Shown: in pieces, positions 8,506 to 17,826 of the stretch
Position numbering within the stretch: the first letter of the stretch is position 1
How the letters are laid out: every line of letters starts with the position of its first letter
Source of the DNA: JALYRV01 sp040902895
Lineage (GTDB): Bacteria; Acidobacteriota; Vicinamibacteria; Vicinamibacterales; SCN-69-37
Assembly: GCA_040902895.1 (NCBI GenBank)
Contig: JBBDWL010000024.1
Location: 124,001-188,000, forward strand
Direction: 5' to 3'
Length of the DNA stretch: 64,000 bases
Made by a program: the position numbers and the translations under genes
Notes under the pieces: model-generated
The model's database searches: none
What the model saw: only the letters and a program-made list of their open reading frames with translations
Told to the model about the DNA's origin: nothing

Positions 8506-9356
8506 GCCGGTTCCAGCTCGAAGCTGATGTCGGCGGCAGCCGCCGAATGCGTGAGCGCGCCGATTGAGATGTACTCGGCGCCAAGCGCCGCCAGCTCACC
8601 GATGCGATCGATCGTGACGCCGCCCGAGATTTCAATCTTGGCCCGGCCGCGCGCGCGGCGGATGGCTTCACGCATGTCGTCAATCGACATGTTGTCGATC
8701 ATCAGGATGTCGACGCCGGCGCCAAGCGCCTCGTCGACCTGTTCGAGCGACTGGGCCTCGACCTCAATCGGCATATCGTGCCCCGCCGCGCGCAGCTTCA
8801 TCACGGCCTCGTGGATCCCGTTCATCAGCCTGATGTGGTTGTCCTTGATCATCAATCCATCGTCGAGCCCCGCGCGATGGTTGGTGCCGCCGCCGCACCG
8901 CACGGCGTATTTCGCAAGGGTACGCAGCGTCGGCGGCGTCTTGCGGGTGTCGAGGACGGTGGCGCGGCCGCCCGCGGCGTCGACGAAGCGGCGCGTGAGC
9001 GTGGCGATTCCCGAGAGGTGCTGCAGGAAGTTCAAGGCTGTGCGTTCGGCGGTGAGGAGCGGCCCCGCGTACCCCGTGATCTCCGCAATCGCGCTTCCCG
9101 GCTCCGCGACGGCGCCGTCGCTGAGCCGCTGCGCGGTCTTCGCGCCCGGATCGAGCTGCACGAACGCCTCGAGCGCGATATCGAGACCCGCGACGATCAG
9201 CCGCGACTTGGCGATGAGCACGCCGTGCGCGCGCTGCTTCTCGTCGATGATGCCGTCGGTGGTGAGATCGCCCCACCCGAGATCCTCGGCAAGCGCGCGG
9301 CGAACGGTCTCGCGATACAGCGCCGGATCGAGCGGCTCGAACGGAATCGTCCTCAT
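8502..9356 (-). CDS. nadC: Nicotinate-nucleotide diphosphorylase (carboxylating)
   Basis: Converts quinolinate and PRPP to nicotinate mononucleotide in de novo NAD synthesis. The 284-aa length is normal. Family landmarks are EDLGWGDLTTD near the N terminus, the catalytic region DTRKTPPTLRTLAKYAV with GGGTNHR, and LMIDNMS with EISGGV in the barrel. The start overlaps the valS stop by 4 bp and the stop overlaps birA by 4 bp. NadA and NadB genes are not in the window. Confidence 0.95.
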   Translation of the reverse strand: MRTIPFEPLDPALYRETVRRALAEDLGWGDLTTDGIIDEKQRAHGVLIAKSRLIVAGLDIALEAFVQLDPGAKTAQRLSDGAVAEPGSAIAEITGYAGPLLTAERTALNFLQHLSGIATLTRRFVDAAGGRATVLDTRKTPPTLRTLAKYAVRCGGGTNHRAGLDDGLMIKDNHIRLMNGIHEAVMKLRAAGHDMPIEVEAQSLEQVDEALGAGVDILMIDNMSIDDMREAIRRARGRAKIEISGGVTIDRIGELAALGAEYISIGALTHSAAAADISFELEPA

Positions 9357-11980
9357 GAGGGCGTTGCCTGCGTAATTTCACCGAGCTCGACGTCCACATG
9401 GAAGTCGCCCTCGGCGGTCTCGAGCAGGCCGATCAGGCCCGCCGCGCGCACGTCAATCTCGACGTCAGCCAGCCTGTCGAGCGACTCGCGAGGCGCGACG
9501 ACGCGAACGCGGGCCGCGGGGGTCTTGAGCGGCTTCTTCCCTTCAGATTTCGTGCGGCGAATCTCGCCAAGCACCTGCACCGCCATGTCGAGCGCGGCAC
9601 GATCGCGCGCGATCGCCGGCGCGTCGGCCGCGGTCAGGGCCCGCAGGTCCGCGGCCTCGGGCCATCGCGATCGGTGGATGCTTCCCTCCTGCCACCACGA
9701 CCACACTTCCTCGGTCACGAACGGCAGAAACGGCGCGAAGAGCCGCAACAACGCCGACAAAGCCGCGAGCATGGCCGTATTGGCTGACGCGGCAAGCGCC
9801 TCACCGTGATCGCCATACCGCCGGCTCTTCACGAGCTCCAGATAGTTGTCGCAGAAGAACCAGAAGAAGCTTTCGGTGCGCTCGAGCACGCGCGCATAGT
9901 CGTAGGCCTCGAAATCCCTGGTGGCGTCCTCGACCAGCGCCGCCAGCTGCTCGAGCACCGCTCGATCCAGCGGCGCCATGACGGGACCCGTTGCGCCAAC
10001 TCCCAGCCCTTCCGGCCGTGGCCGCCCCAGCACGAACTTCGCGGCATTGAGCAGCTTGATCGACAGGCGGCGTCCGACGCGCATCTGCCCCGCGTCGAAC
10101 GCGGTGTCGACGCCTGGACGTCCGCTCGCGGCCCAGTACCGCACGCCGTCCGATCCATGCTCGTCGAGCAGCGCCACGGGCGTGACCACGTTGCCCTTCG
10201 ACTTCGACATCTTCTTGCGATCGGGATCGAGGACCCAGCCCGAGATCGCGGCGTTGGCCCACGGCAGCCGGCCATGTTCGAGGTACGCGCGCAGAACCGT
10301 GGAGAACAGCCAGGTGCGGATGATGTCGTGCGCCTGTGGACGCACGTCCATCGGAAACACGCGCGAGAACAGATCCGGATCGTCGAGCCATCCGCCCGTA
10401 ATCTGCGGGCTCAGCGACGAGGTCGCCCACGTGTCCATGACGTCGGGATCGCCGGCAAAGCCGCCCGGCACGCCGCGCTGCTCGGCGGTGTAGCCGTCGG
10501 GCACATCGGTCGATGGGTCGAGCGGCAGCCGCGATTCATCCGGCACGACAGGCCGGCCGTAGTCAATCGCGCCATCGTCGCGGATCGGATACCAGATGGG
10601 AAATGCGACGCCGAAGAACCGCTGGCGGCTGATGCACCAGTCGCCGTTGAGCCCGTTCACCCAGTTCTCGTACCGCGCGCGCATGTACGGCGGGTGCCAC
10701 TGCAACTTCGCGCCCAGCGCGATTAACGCCGCACGCTTGTCCATCGTGCGGATGAACCACTGGCGTGAGGTGAGAATCTCGAGCGGCCGGTCGCCCTTCT
10801 CGAAGAACTTGACGGCGTGCATCACGGGCCGCGGCTCTCCGACGAGATCGCCTGACTCGCGCAGCAGATCGACAATGCGCGCCCGCGCTTTCTCGGACGG
10901 CAGACCGGTGAGCTGATCGTAGGCGGCCTGCGCGCGCGCGGGGTCGCTCGACTCCCACCCCTCACGCCCCCACGCGAGCGCGCGGAACGTGCCGTTCGGC
11001 ACGATGATCGCGCGCGCCTGCAGCTGCAGCTCGCGCCACCAGACGACGTCGGTGACGTCGCCGAAGGTGCAGATCATGGCGGCGCCGGTGCCCTTTTCGG
11101 GATCCGCGAGAGGATGGGCCTTGATCGGCACGCGCGCGCCGAACAGCGGCGTCATCACCTCGGTATCGAAGAGATCCTTGTATTTCGGATCGTCGGGATG
11201 CGCGACCAGCGCGACGCAGGCCGGAATCAGCTCAGGCCGCGTGGTGTCGATCTCGATGAACGTCCCCGGCCGTGCGGCAAGCTCGAACCGGATCCGGTGA
11301 TACGCGCCGGGCCGCTCGCGATCTTCGAGCTCGGCCTGCGCCACCGCCGTGCGGAAGTCGACGTCCCACAGCGTCGGCGCTTCCGTCTGGTAGGCTTCGC
11401 CGCGCGCCAGCAGCCGCAGAAAGGCGGCCTGCGACGCCTTCTGCGCCGGCTTGCCGATCGTGGCATAGGTCAGGTTCCAGTCGACCGACAGACCGAGCCG
11501 GCGCCAGAGATCCTCGAAGACCTTTTCGTCTTCGTGCGTCAGGCGCGCGCACAACTCGATGAAGGTGGGCCGCGAGACCGGCACGGGCGGCTTCGGCGGC
11601 GTGGGGGGAGGCACGAACGACGGATCGTACGGCAGCGACGGATCGCATCGCACGCCGTAGTAATTCTGAACGCGCCGCTCGGTCGGCAGGCCGTTGTCGT
11701 CCCATCCCATGGGATAGAACACTTCGCGCCCGCGCATGCGGTGAAAGCGCGCGATCGTGTCGGTATGCGTGTACGAAAATACGTGGCCAACGTGCAGCGA
11801 TCCGCTGACGGTCGGCGGCGGCGTGTCGATCGAGTACACCTCGGCGCGGCTGCGGGACCGGTCGAACCGGTAGGTCGACTGCGACTCCCACCAGGCAGAC
11901 CATTTCTGCTCGAGGCCTTCGAGCGCGGGTTTGTCGGGCACCGTCACGGCGCCGCGCGGCGAAAACGAAGGATCGGACAT
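9353..11980 (-). CDS. valS: Valyl-tRNA synthetase
   Basis: Class I synthetase for tRNA-Val, 875 aa. The HIGH motif reads HVGH at residues 63-66 in TPPPTVSGSLHVGH, and the KMSKS loop reads KKMSKSKGN in the C-terminal half. An editing (CP1) domain lies between, with the TTRPE motif (DTTRPELIPA). It ends with a short helical tail. The start codon shares base 11980 with the stop of the response regulator gene upstream, so translation is coupled. Confidence 0.96.
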   Translation of the reverse strand: MSDPSFSPRGAVTVPDKPALEGLEQKWSAWWESQSTYRFDRSRSRAEVYSIDTPPPTVSGSLHVGHVFSYTHTDTIARFHRMRGREVFYPMGWDDNGLPTERRVQNYYGVRCDPSLPYDPSFVPPPTPPKPPVPVSRPTFIELCARLTHEDEKVFEDLWRRLGLSVDWNLTYATIGKPAQKASQAAFLRLLARGEAYQTEAPTLWDVDFRTAVAQAELEDRERPGAYHRIRFELAARPGTFIEIDTTRPELIPACVALVAHPDDPKYKDLFDTEVMTPLFGARVPIKAHPLADPEKGTGAAMICTFGDVTDVVWWRELQLQARAIIVPNGTFRALAWGREGWESSDPARAQAAYDQLTGLPSEKARARIVDLLRESGDLVGEPRPVMHAVKFFEKGDRPLEILTSRQWFIRTMDKRAALIALGAKLQWHPPYMRARYENWVNGLNGDWCISRQRFFGVAFPIWYPIRDDGAIDYGRPVVPDESRLPLDPSTDVPDGYTAEQRGVPGGFAGDPDVMDTWATSSLSPQITGGWLDDPDLFSRVFPMDVRPQAHDIIRTWLFSTVLRAYLEHGRLPWANAAISGWVLDPDRKKMSKSKGNVVTPVALLDEHGSDGVRYWAASGRPGVDTAFDAGQMRVGRRLSIKLLNAAKFVLGRPRPEGLGVGATGPVMAPLDRAVLEQLAALVEDATRDFEAYDYARVLERTESFFWFFCDNYLELVKSRRYGDHGEALAASANTAMLAALSALLRLFAPFLPFVTEEVWSWWQEGSIHRSRWPEAADLRALTAADAPAIARDRAALDMAVQVLGEIRRTKSEGKKPLKTPAARVRVVAPRESLDRLADVEIDVRAAGLIGLLETAEGDFHVDVELGEITQATPS

Positions 11981-12894
11981 CAGCGAAGGGCCTTGAGCCG
12001 TTCGATCTCGGCGCGGACGAGCCGTTCGGCCAAATCGAGCACGACGCCGCGCACGTCGGGGCCGAGCCGTGCAATCAGCCGATCCACGATGACGTCCATG
12101 TCCTGACCGCTCAGCGCAGAGCCCTCGGACGGCGCCTGGACAACGATCGCGGGCATCGGGCCGTGCGGACGGCCTTCCTCCCTCGCGAGCAGATTGCTGA
12201 ATGCTTCCGCAAGCGGCGCATCATGCTGCGCGGGGGGACGGTCCGGCGCGGCCTTCGGCGCGAGCGTGATCGGCGGCGGCAGCGGCGGAATCGACGGCGC
12301 GCCGCCCTCACTCGATGGCCGCAGCGGCAGATCCCACTCGCCGAACTCCTGCCGCTCGAACCCTGGCGATGCTGCGGCAGGCGCGTACGTGGTATCGGTG
12401 GCGGCGCTCGCGAACGACGCATCCAGTTGATCCAGTGCCGGATCGAATGCCGGCTCCGCGGGCGCGGGGGCCGCGGGTTCCACCGGCGGCGGCGGCTCGG
12501 CCCTCGGCGTGGCGATCGGTGTGGCCTCCGGCGACAGCAATTCACGCACGCGGGCGACGGCCATCTGCGGCTCGAACGGCTTGACCAGCACGCCATCGCT
12601 GCCTGACGCGCGCGCGCGCGCCTCATCGAGCGGCTCGAACGCGCCGGCCAGCAGAATCACCGGGATGTGTTTGAGATCCGGCCGCCCCTTCACGAATGCG
12701 GCGATGTCGTAGCCGCTTACATCGGGCATGCCGGCGTCGGCCAGGACGATGTCGGGAGGCGAGGCTTCGATGCTGGCGATGGCGTCGCGGCCGCTGCTGA
12801 CCGAGACGACGCGCACGTTCTCATCGGCGAACGTGAGCTCGATCACCCGCCGGATGGTGACGCTGTCGTCGGCAAGCAGCAGCGTGTGCGCCAT
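11980..12894 (-). CDS. Response regulator with variable proline-rich linker
   Basis: 304 aa. Residues 1-120 form a receiver domain: acidic pair in LLADDS, phosphoacceptor in VLADAGMPDVSG, switch Lys in LVKPFEP. A long Pro/Ala-rich linker follows, then a short conserved-looking helical tail (DVIVDRLIARLG, VVLDLAERLVRAEIERL). No DNA-binding or enzymatic output domain is recognisable, so it may act by protein contacts. It sits between the mutase small-subunit gene (3-bp gap) and valS (1-bp overlap), an unusual place for a signalling gene. Confidence 0.85.
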   Translation of the reverse strand: MAHTLLLADDSVTIRRVIELTFADENVRVVSVSSGRDAIASIEASPPDIVLADAGMPDVSGYDIAAFVKGRPDLKHIPVILLAGAFEPLDEARARASGSDGVLVKPFEPQMAVARVRELLSPEATPIATPRAEPPPPVEPAAPAPAEPAFDPALDQLDASFASAATDTTYAPAAASPGFERQEFGEWDLPLRPSSEGGAPSIPPLPPPITLAPKAAPDRPPAQHDAPLAEAFSNLLAREEGRPHGPMPAIVVQAPSEGSALSGQDMDVIVDRLIARLGPDVRGVVLDLAERLVRAEIERLKALR

Positions 12895-12897
12895 CGG

Positions 12898-13305
12898 TCA
12901 GACCTGCTCGGCGATCGGACGCACGTGGCCGGTGATGTAGTCGATGATGTCCTGCATCGGCGTGCCGGGCAGGAAAATCCCTTTCACGCCCATCTCTCGG
13001 AGCCGCGGAATGTCGACGTCGGGGATGATGCCGCCAACGACGACCAGCACATCGTCGAGGCCTTTGTCACGGAGCAGCGCCATCAGGCGCGGGCAGACAT
13101 GCATATGTGCGCCGCTGAGGATCGAGAGGCCGATCACGTCGGCATCTTCCTGCAGGGCGGCGGCGGCGATCTGCTCCGGCGTCTGGCGCAGCCCGGTGTA
13201 AATCACTTCCATGCCCGCGTCCCGCAGGGCGCGCGCAATCACCTTGGCACCACGGTCGTGGCCGTCAAGTCCCGGCTTCGCGATCACAACCCTAATCTTC
13301 CGCAT
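12898..13305 (-). CDS. Methylmalonyl-CoA mutase, cobalamin-binding subunit
   Basis: 135-aa B12-binding domain protein. The DxHxxG motif that supplies the axial His is present (Asp14, His16, Gly19 in GLDGHDRG), with SILSGAH and VVVGGIIP further on, as in the C-terminal domain of methylmalonyl-CoA mutase. The catalytic barrel is encoded by the gene just upstream, so the mutase is of the split type. I prefer ATG at 13305 over an in-frame TTG at 13311. It interconverts (R)-methylmalonyl-CoA and succinyl-CoA with its partner. Similar small subunits serve isobutyryl- or ethylmalonyl-CoA mutases. Confidence 0.88.
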   Translation of the reverse strand: MRKIRVVIAKPGLDGHDRGAKVIARALRDAGMEVIYTGLRQTPEQIAAAALQEDADVIGLSILSGAHMHVCPRLMALLRDKGLDDVLVVVGGIIPDVDIPRLREMGVKGIFLPGTPMQDIIDYITGHVRPIAEQV

Positions 13306-13313
13306 CAGCAATT

Positions 13314-13345
13314 CACCAGATCACCAGATCGCCAGATCACCAAAT
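13314..13345. repeat. 8-bp tandem array between the mutase genes
   Basis: Four in-phase 8-bp units, CACCAGAT twice, then CGCCAGAT and CACCAAAT, with a decayed tail reaching the stop of the large-subunit gene. It fills most of the 46-bp gap between the two mutase subunit genes and looks like a member of the gene-end repeat class seen elsewhere in the window. Confidence 0.8.
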
Positions 13346-13351
13346 CCACCA

Positions 13352-14992
<1,641 letters not shown>

Positions 14993-14999
14993 CGCCTCA

Positions 15000-15005
15000 A
15001 GTATA
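15000..15005 (-). promoter_or_regulatory. -10 hexamer of the mutase operon
   Basis: TATACT on the minus strand, separated by 7 nt from the ATG at 14992. This spacing puts the transcription start at or next to the start codon. No good -35 is visible. Confidence 0.5.
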
Positions 15006-15016
15006 AAGGCGTATCT

Positions 15017-17761
15017 CTATCGCAGCGCATGCAGCACGATCTGCAGTGGACCGACGCTGGGCTCCCGTACGAGACGGTTGATCAGCAGCCGTTGTCCATC
15101 GCGAGTCACGTCGTAGTTCGCCGCGCCGCCGTAAAAGAACGCGCTGTTGCTGATCCGAAGAGACCGTTCGGTGAAAAGCATGGACGGTGTGCCGCTCGAC
15201 AAACTGCCGGCGCGTATTTCGACAGGCGCCGCCATCACTTCTCCGTTCAAGCCTATGTAGAACAACTCCCTGCCGTCGGCGCGCCATCGCGGCTGCGCGC
15301 CGCCATCGGCCGAAATCTGCGTGCGGCCGCCTCTCGCGGGAAACGGCTCAACATAGACTTCCGGCCGCCCAGACTCATCGGACATGTACGCCACCCATCG
15401 CCCATCTGGAGAAAACTGGCCTTGGCCTTGGACGTACGGGCGCGCAAGGTATGGCGCCGGCCTGCCGCCGCCTGCCATGCCCAGAACCCACAGATCCATG
15501 TCGTCGGCGCCAATGGCCGTCGCATACCGCTGCAGGAGCAGGTGTTTGCCGTCTGACGACCAATCGATCGGATGAAAATTGTCAGGACCGCTCGCCACGA
15601 CGCGCACGCGTCCGGGATCGGCTGTGCTCTGCACGCGGACCTCGGCAAGTCCACCGCCGATGTGCGCGGCGTACGCGAATTCGGCGCCGTCGGGAGACCA
15701 GACCGGATTCTCGTCGGTCTGCGACGCATCGAGCGTCGCGCGGGTTAATACGCCGCGAAGCAGATCGACCAGCCAGATGTTGGCCGGCAGGCGCTCGTCG
15801 GCCCGCGCGTGGGGCAACAACCGCGTGATCAGCGCCCGGCCGCTCGTGGCCGAGAGCGACACGGTGATGTCCGTCCCGGCAGCCGCCAGAACCGAACCGG
15901 CCGCGCCCTTCCTGGAAAACCAGCGCAGCTCCGTCGCCAGATCCGTCGTGCGCGATCTGTAGGCAATCGCGCCGATCGACGAGACCGAGATCATCGACTG
16001 GCCGGGAATCTGCTCGAGCGCGACACCATCGACAACCGGTATGGGCTCGCCGGTCAGCGCGCCCGACTCAAGCGAAAAACGCTGCGCCACGAGCATCCGG
16101 TCGCGCACGTAGAGTAGATAGCCGCGGGCATAAAAGGCGCGGAAGCCGCTCTTGACGAGGAAGATGCGCTTGGGCGAATCGAGCGAGCCGAGATAGATGG
16201 CTCGTTCGGAGGGGTTCGACGCCCAGCTCACGAACAGGAATCGACGCCCATCCGGCAGCCACGTCGGATAGCGTTGTCCGGCAGCGGCTGGCGCGTCGCC
16301 ATGCGGAACGGAAACCGGCGCGCCTCCAGCCGCCGGCACCATCATGAGGTCGCCCGGCGATACGGCGGCCCCGCGATCGAACATGACCATGCCCGACTTG
16401 CCCCACGTCCCGTTCGAGCGATAGATGTTGCCGCCCGACTGCGCAATCGTTTGCGGCCCACCGCCCTCGATCGGCACCTTCATGAGGCCCGTGGGACTGG
16501 CGTAGCCGATGTACTGCCCGTCCGGCGACCAGAACGGACGCGTCGCCTGGTCGGTCCCTTCGAGTAGCCGTGCGGTGCCCGAACCAAATCGTCGTACCCA
16601 CAGCTGCGATCGTCCGGCGCTGTTGATCGCGACGAAGGCGATCGAATCTCCGTCAGGGGACACGGCGAACTGCGGATCGAAGTCGTTCGCCGCGGCTGAC
16701 GTATCGAGCGCGTGGCCGTCCGGCGGGAGCATCGACAGCCGGACCTCGTCGGGCGCAGGCGGCGCGCCGCTCAGTCCGGCCCGATAGGCGCCTGCCATCG
16801 ACAGAATCAGCGCGGCTGCGGCGCTGCCGAAGATCCAGCGTCGGCGGTTGGCAGGCGCCGGAAGCTTCACGCCTGCGGCGGCAGGCTGATGCTCGTGCAG
16901 GTGCCGGAGCTCCCATGCGACATCGGCCGCCGATTGCCACCGATCGTCAGGATGTTTCGCGAGGCATCGCCGGACAAGACGATCAAGCGAGGGTGGAGCC
17001 AGTGGTGCCGCCGCCATGAGCGGCGTCGGCTGCGCGGTGAGGATCGCGGCGATGAGGCTGGCCGACGACGCGCCCTCGAAAGCCCGCCGGCCGGCAACCA
17101 TCTCGTAGAGCACCAGACCCAGGGCGAAGATGTCCGTTCGCGCGCCGACATCGGCGCCTTCGAGCTGTTCGGGTGCCATGTAATACAAGGTGCCGACGAT
17201 GGTCCGCTCCGCCGTCAGCGGCATCGTCATGGTCCGCGATTGGGCGTCGCCGGCCAGCGATTCACCCTGCTTGGCTAAACCGAAATCAAGCAGCCTCGCG
17301 TGAGGCGCGCCCGACGCCCCAGCGGCGCTCTTTGTCAGCATCACGTTGCCGGGCTTCAGATCCCGGTGGACGATGCCGCGCCTATGCGCCGCCGCGAGCG
17401 CGCTGGCGATCTGTGCGCCGATTTCGATGGCGTCTTCGAGCGGCAGCGGCCCTCGCGCCAGCCGCGCGCCGAGGCTTTCGCCTTCGAGCAGCGCCATGAC
17501 GAGAAAGTCGACGCCCGCTTCCGAGCCGATGTCATACAGGGCGCAGATGTGTGGATGATCGAGCGAGGATACAGCGCGGGCTTCGCGCTCCAGCCGGGCA
17601 CGGAGCGTCGGATCGCCACTCAGCGCGTCAGGCAGCACTTTCAATGCTACCGTGCGTGCGAGCCGCGTGTCGCGCGCGCGATACACCTCGCCCATGCCGC
17701 CGGCGCCGAGCGGGCCGACGATCTCGTAGGGACCGAGCCTTGTACCGGCCGAAAGACTCAT
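15017..17761 (-). CDS. Ser/Thr protein kinase with C-terminal Tol/PD40-like propeller
   Basis: 914-aa receptor-like kinase. The cytoplasmic kinase domain occupies residues 12-280: Gly loop GAGGMGEVY, Lys41, HRDLKPGN, DFGLAK, and APEQ with TDIFALG. One membrane helix follows around residue 315 (SAAAALILSMAGAY). The rest is a predicted extracytoplasmic beta-propeller built of repeats with SPDG and WSPDG signatures. Such kinase-propeller fusions are expanded in Acidobacteriota. The ligand is unknown. A paralogue with the same layout lies 65 bp upstream. Confidence 0.92.
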   Translation of the reverse strand: MSLSAGTRLGPYEIVGPLGAGGMGEVYRARDTRLARTVALKVLPDALSGDPTLRARLEREARAVSSLDHPHICALYDIGSEAGVDFLVMALLEGESLGARLARGPLPLEDAIEIGAQIASALAAAHRRGIVHRDLKPGNVMLTKSAAGASGAPHARLLDFGLAKQGESLAGDAQSRTMTMPLTAERTIVGTLYYMAPEQLEGADVGARTDIFALGLVLYEMVAGRRAFEGASSASLIAAILTAQPTPLMAAAPLAPPSLDRLVRRCLAKHPDDRWQSAADVAWELRHLHEHQPAAAGVKLPAPANRRRWIFGSAAAALILSMAGAYRAGLSGAPPAPDEVRLSMLPPDGHALDTSAAANDFDPQFAVSPDGDSIAFVAINSAGRSQLWVRRFGSGTARLLEGTDQATRPFWSPDGQYIGYASPTGLMKVPIEGGGPQTIAQSGGNIYRSNGTWGKSGMVMFDRGAAVSPGDLMMVPAAGGAPVSVPHGDAPAAAGQRYPTWLPDGRRFLFVSWASNPSERAIYLGSLDSPKRIFLVKSGFRAFYARGYLLYVRDRMLVAQRFSLESGALTGEPIPVVDGVALEQIPGQSMISVSSIGAIAYRSRTTDLATELRWFSRKGAAGSVLAAAGTDITVSLSATSGRALITRLLPHARADERLPANIWLVDLLRGVLTRATLDASQTDENPVWSPDGAEFAYAAHIGGGLAEVRVQSTADPGRVRVVASGPDNFHPIDWSSDGKHLLLQRYATAIGADDMDLWVLGMAGGGRPAPYLARPYVQGQGQFSPDGRWVAYMSDESGRPEVYVEPFPARGGRTQISADGGAQPRWRADGRELFYIGLNGEVMAAPVEIRAGSLSSGTPSMLFTERSLRISNSAFFYGGAANYDVTRDGQRLLINRLVREPSVGPLQIVLHALR

Positions 17762-17775
17762 TTTGGAGTGCGTGG

Positions 17776-17781
17776 ATTATA
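17776..17781 (-). promoter_or_regulatory. -10 hexamer upstream of the first kinase
   Basis: Perfect TATAAT on the minus strand, 14 nt before the ATG at 17761, which predicts a leader of only about 8 nt. It suggests this kinase has its own promoter rather than being cotranscribed with the upstream paralogue. No convincing -35. Confidence 0.55.
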
Positions 17782-17826
17782 GATGGAGGCCGTCCGCGGT
17801 GTCTGCGACGGGCACATGAGCTGACC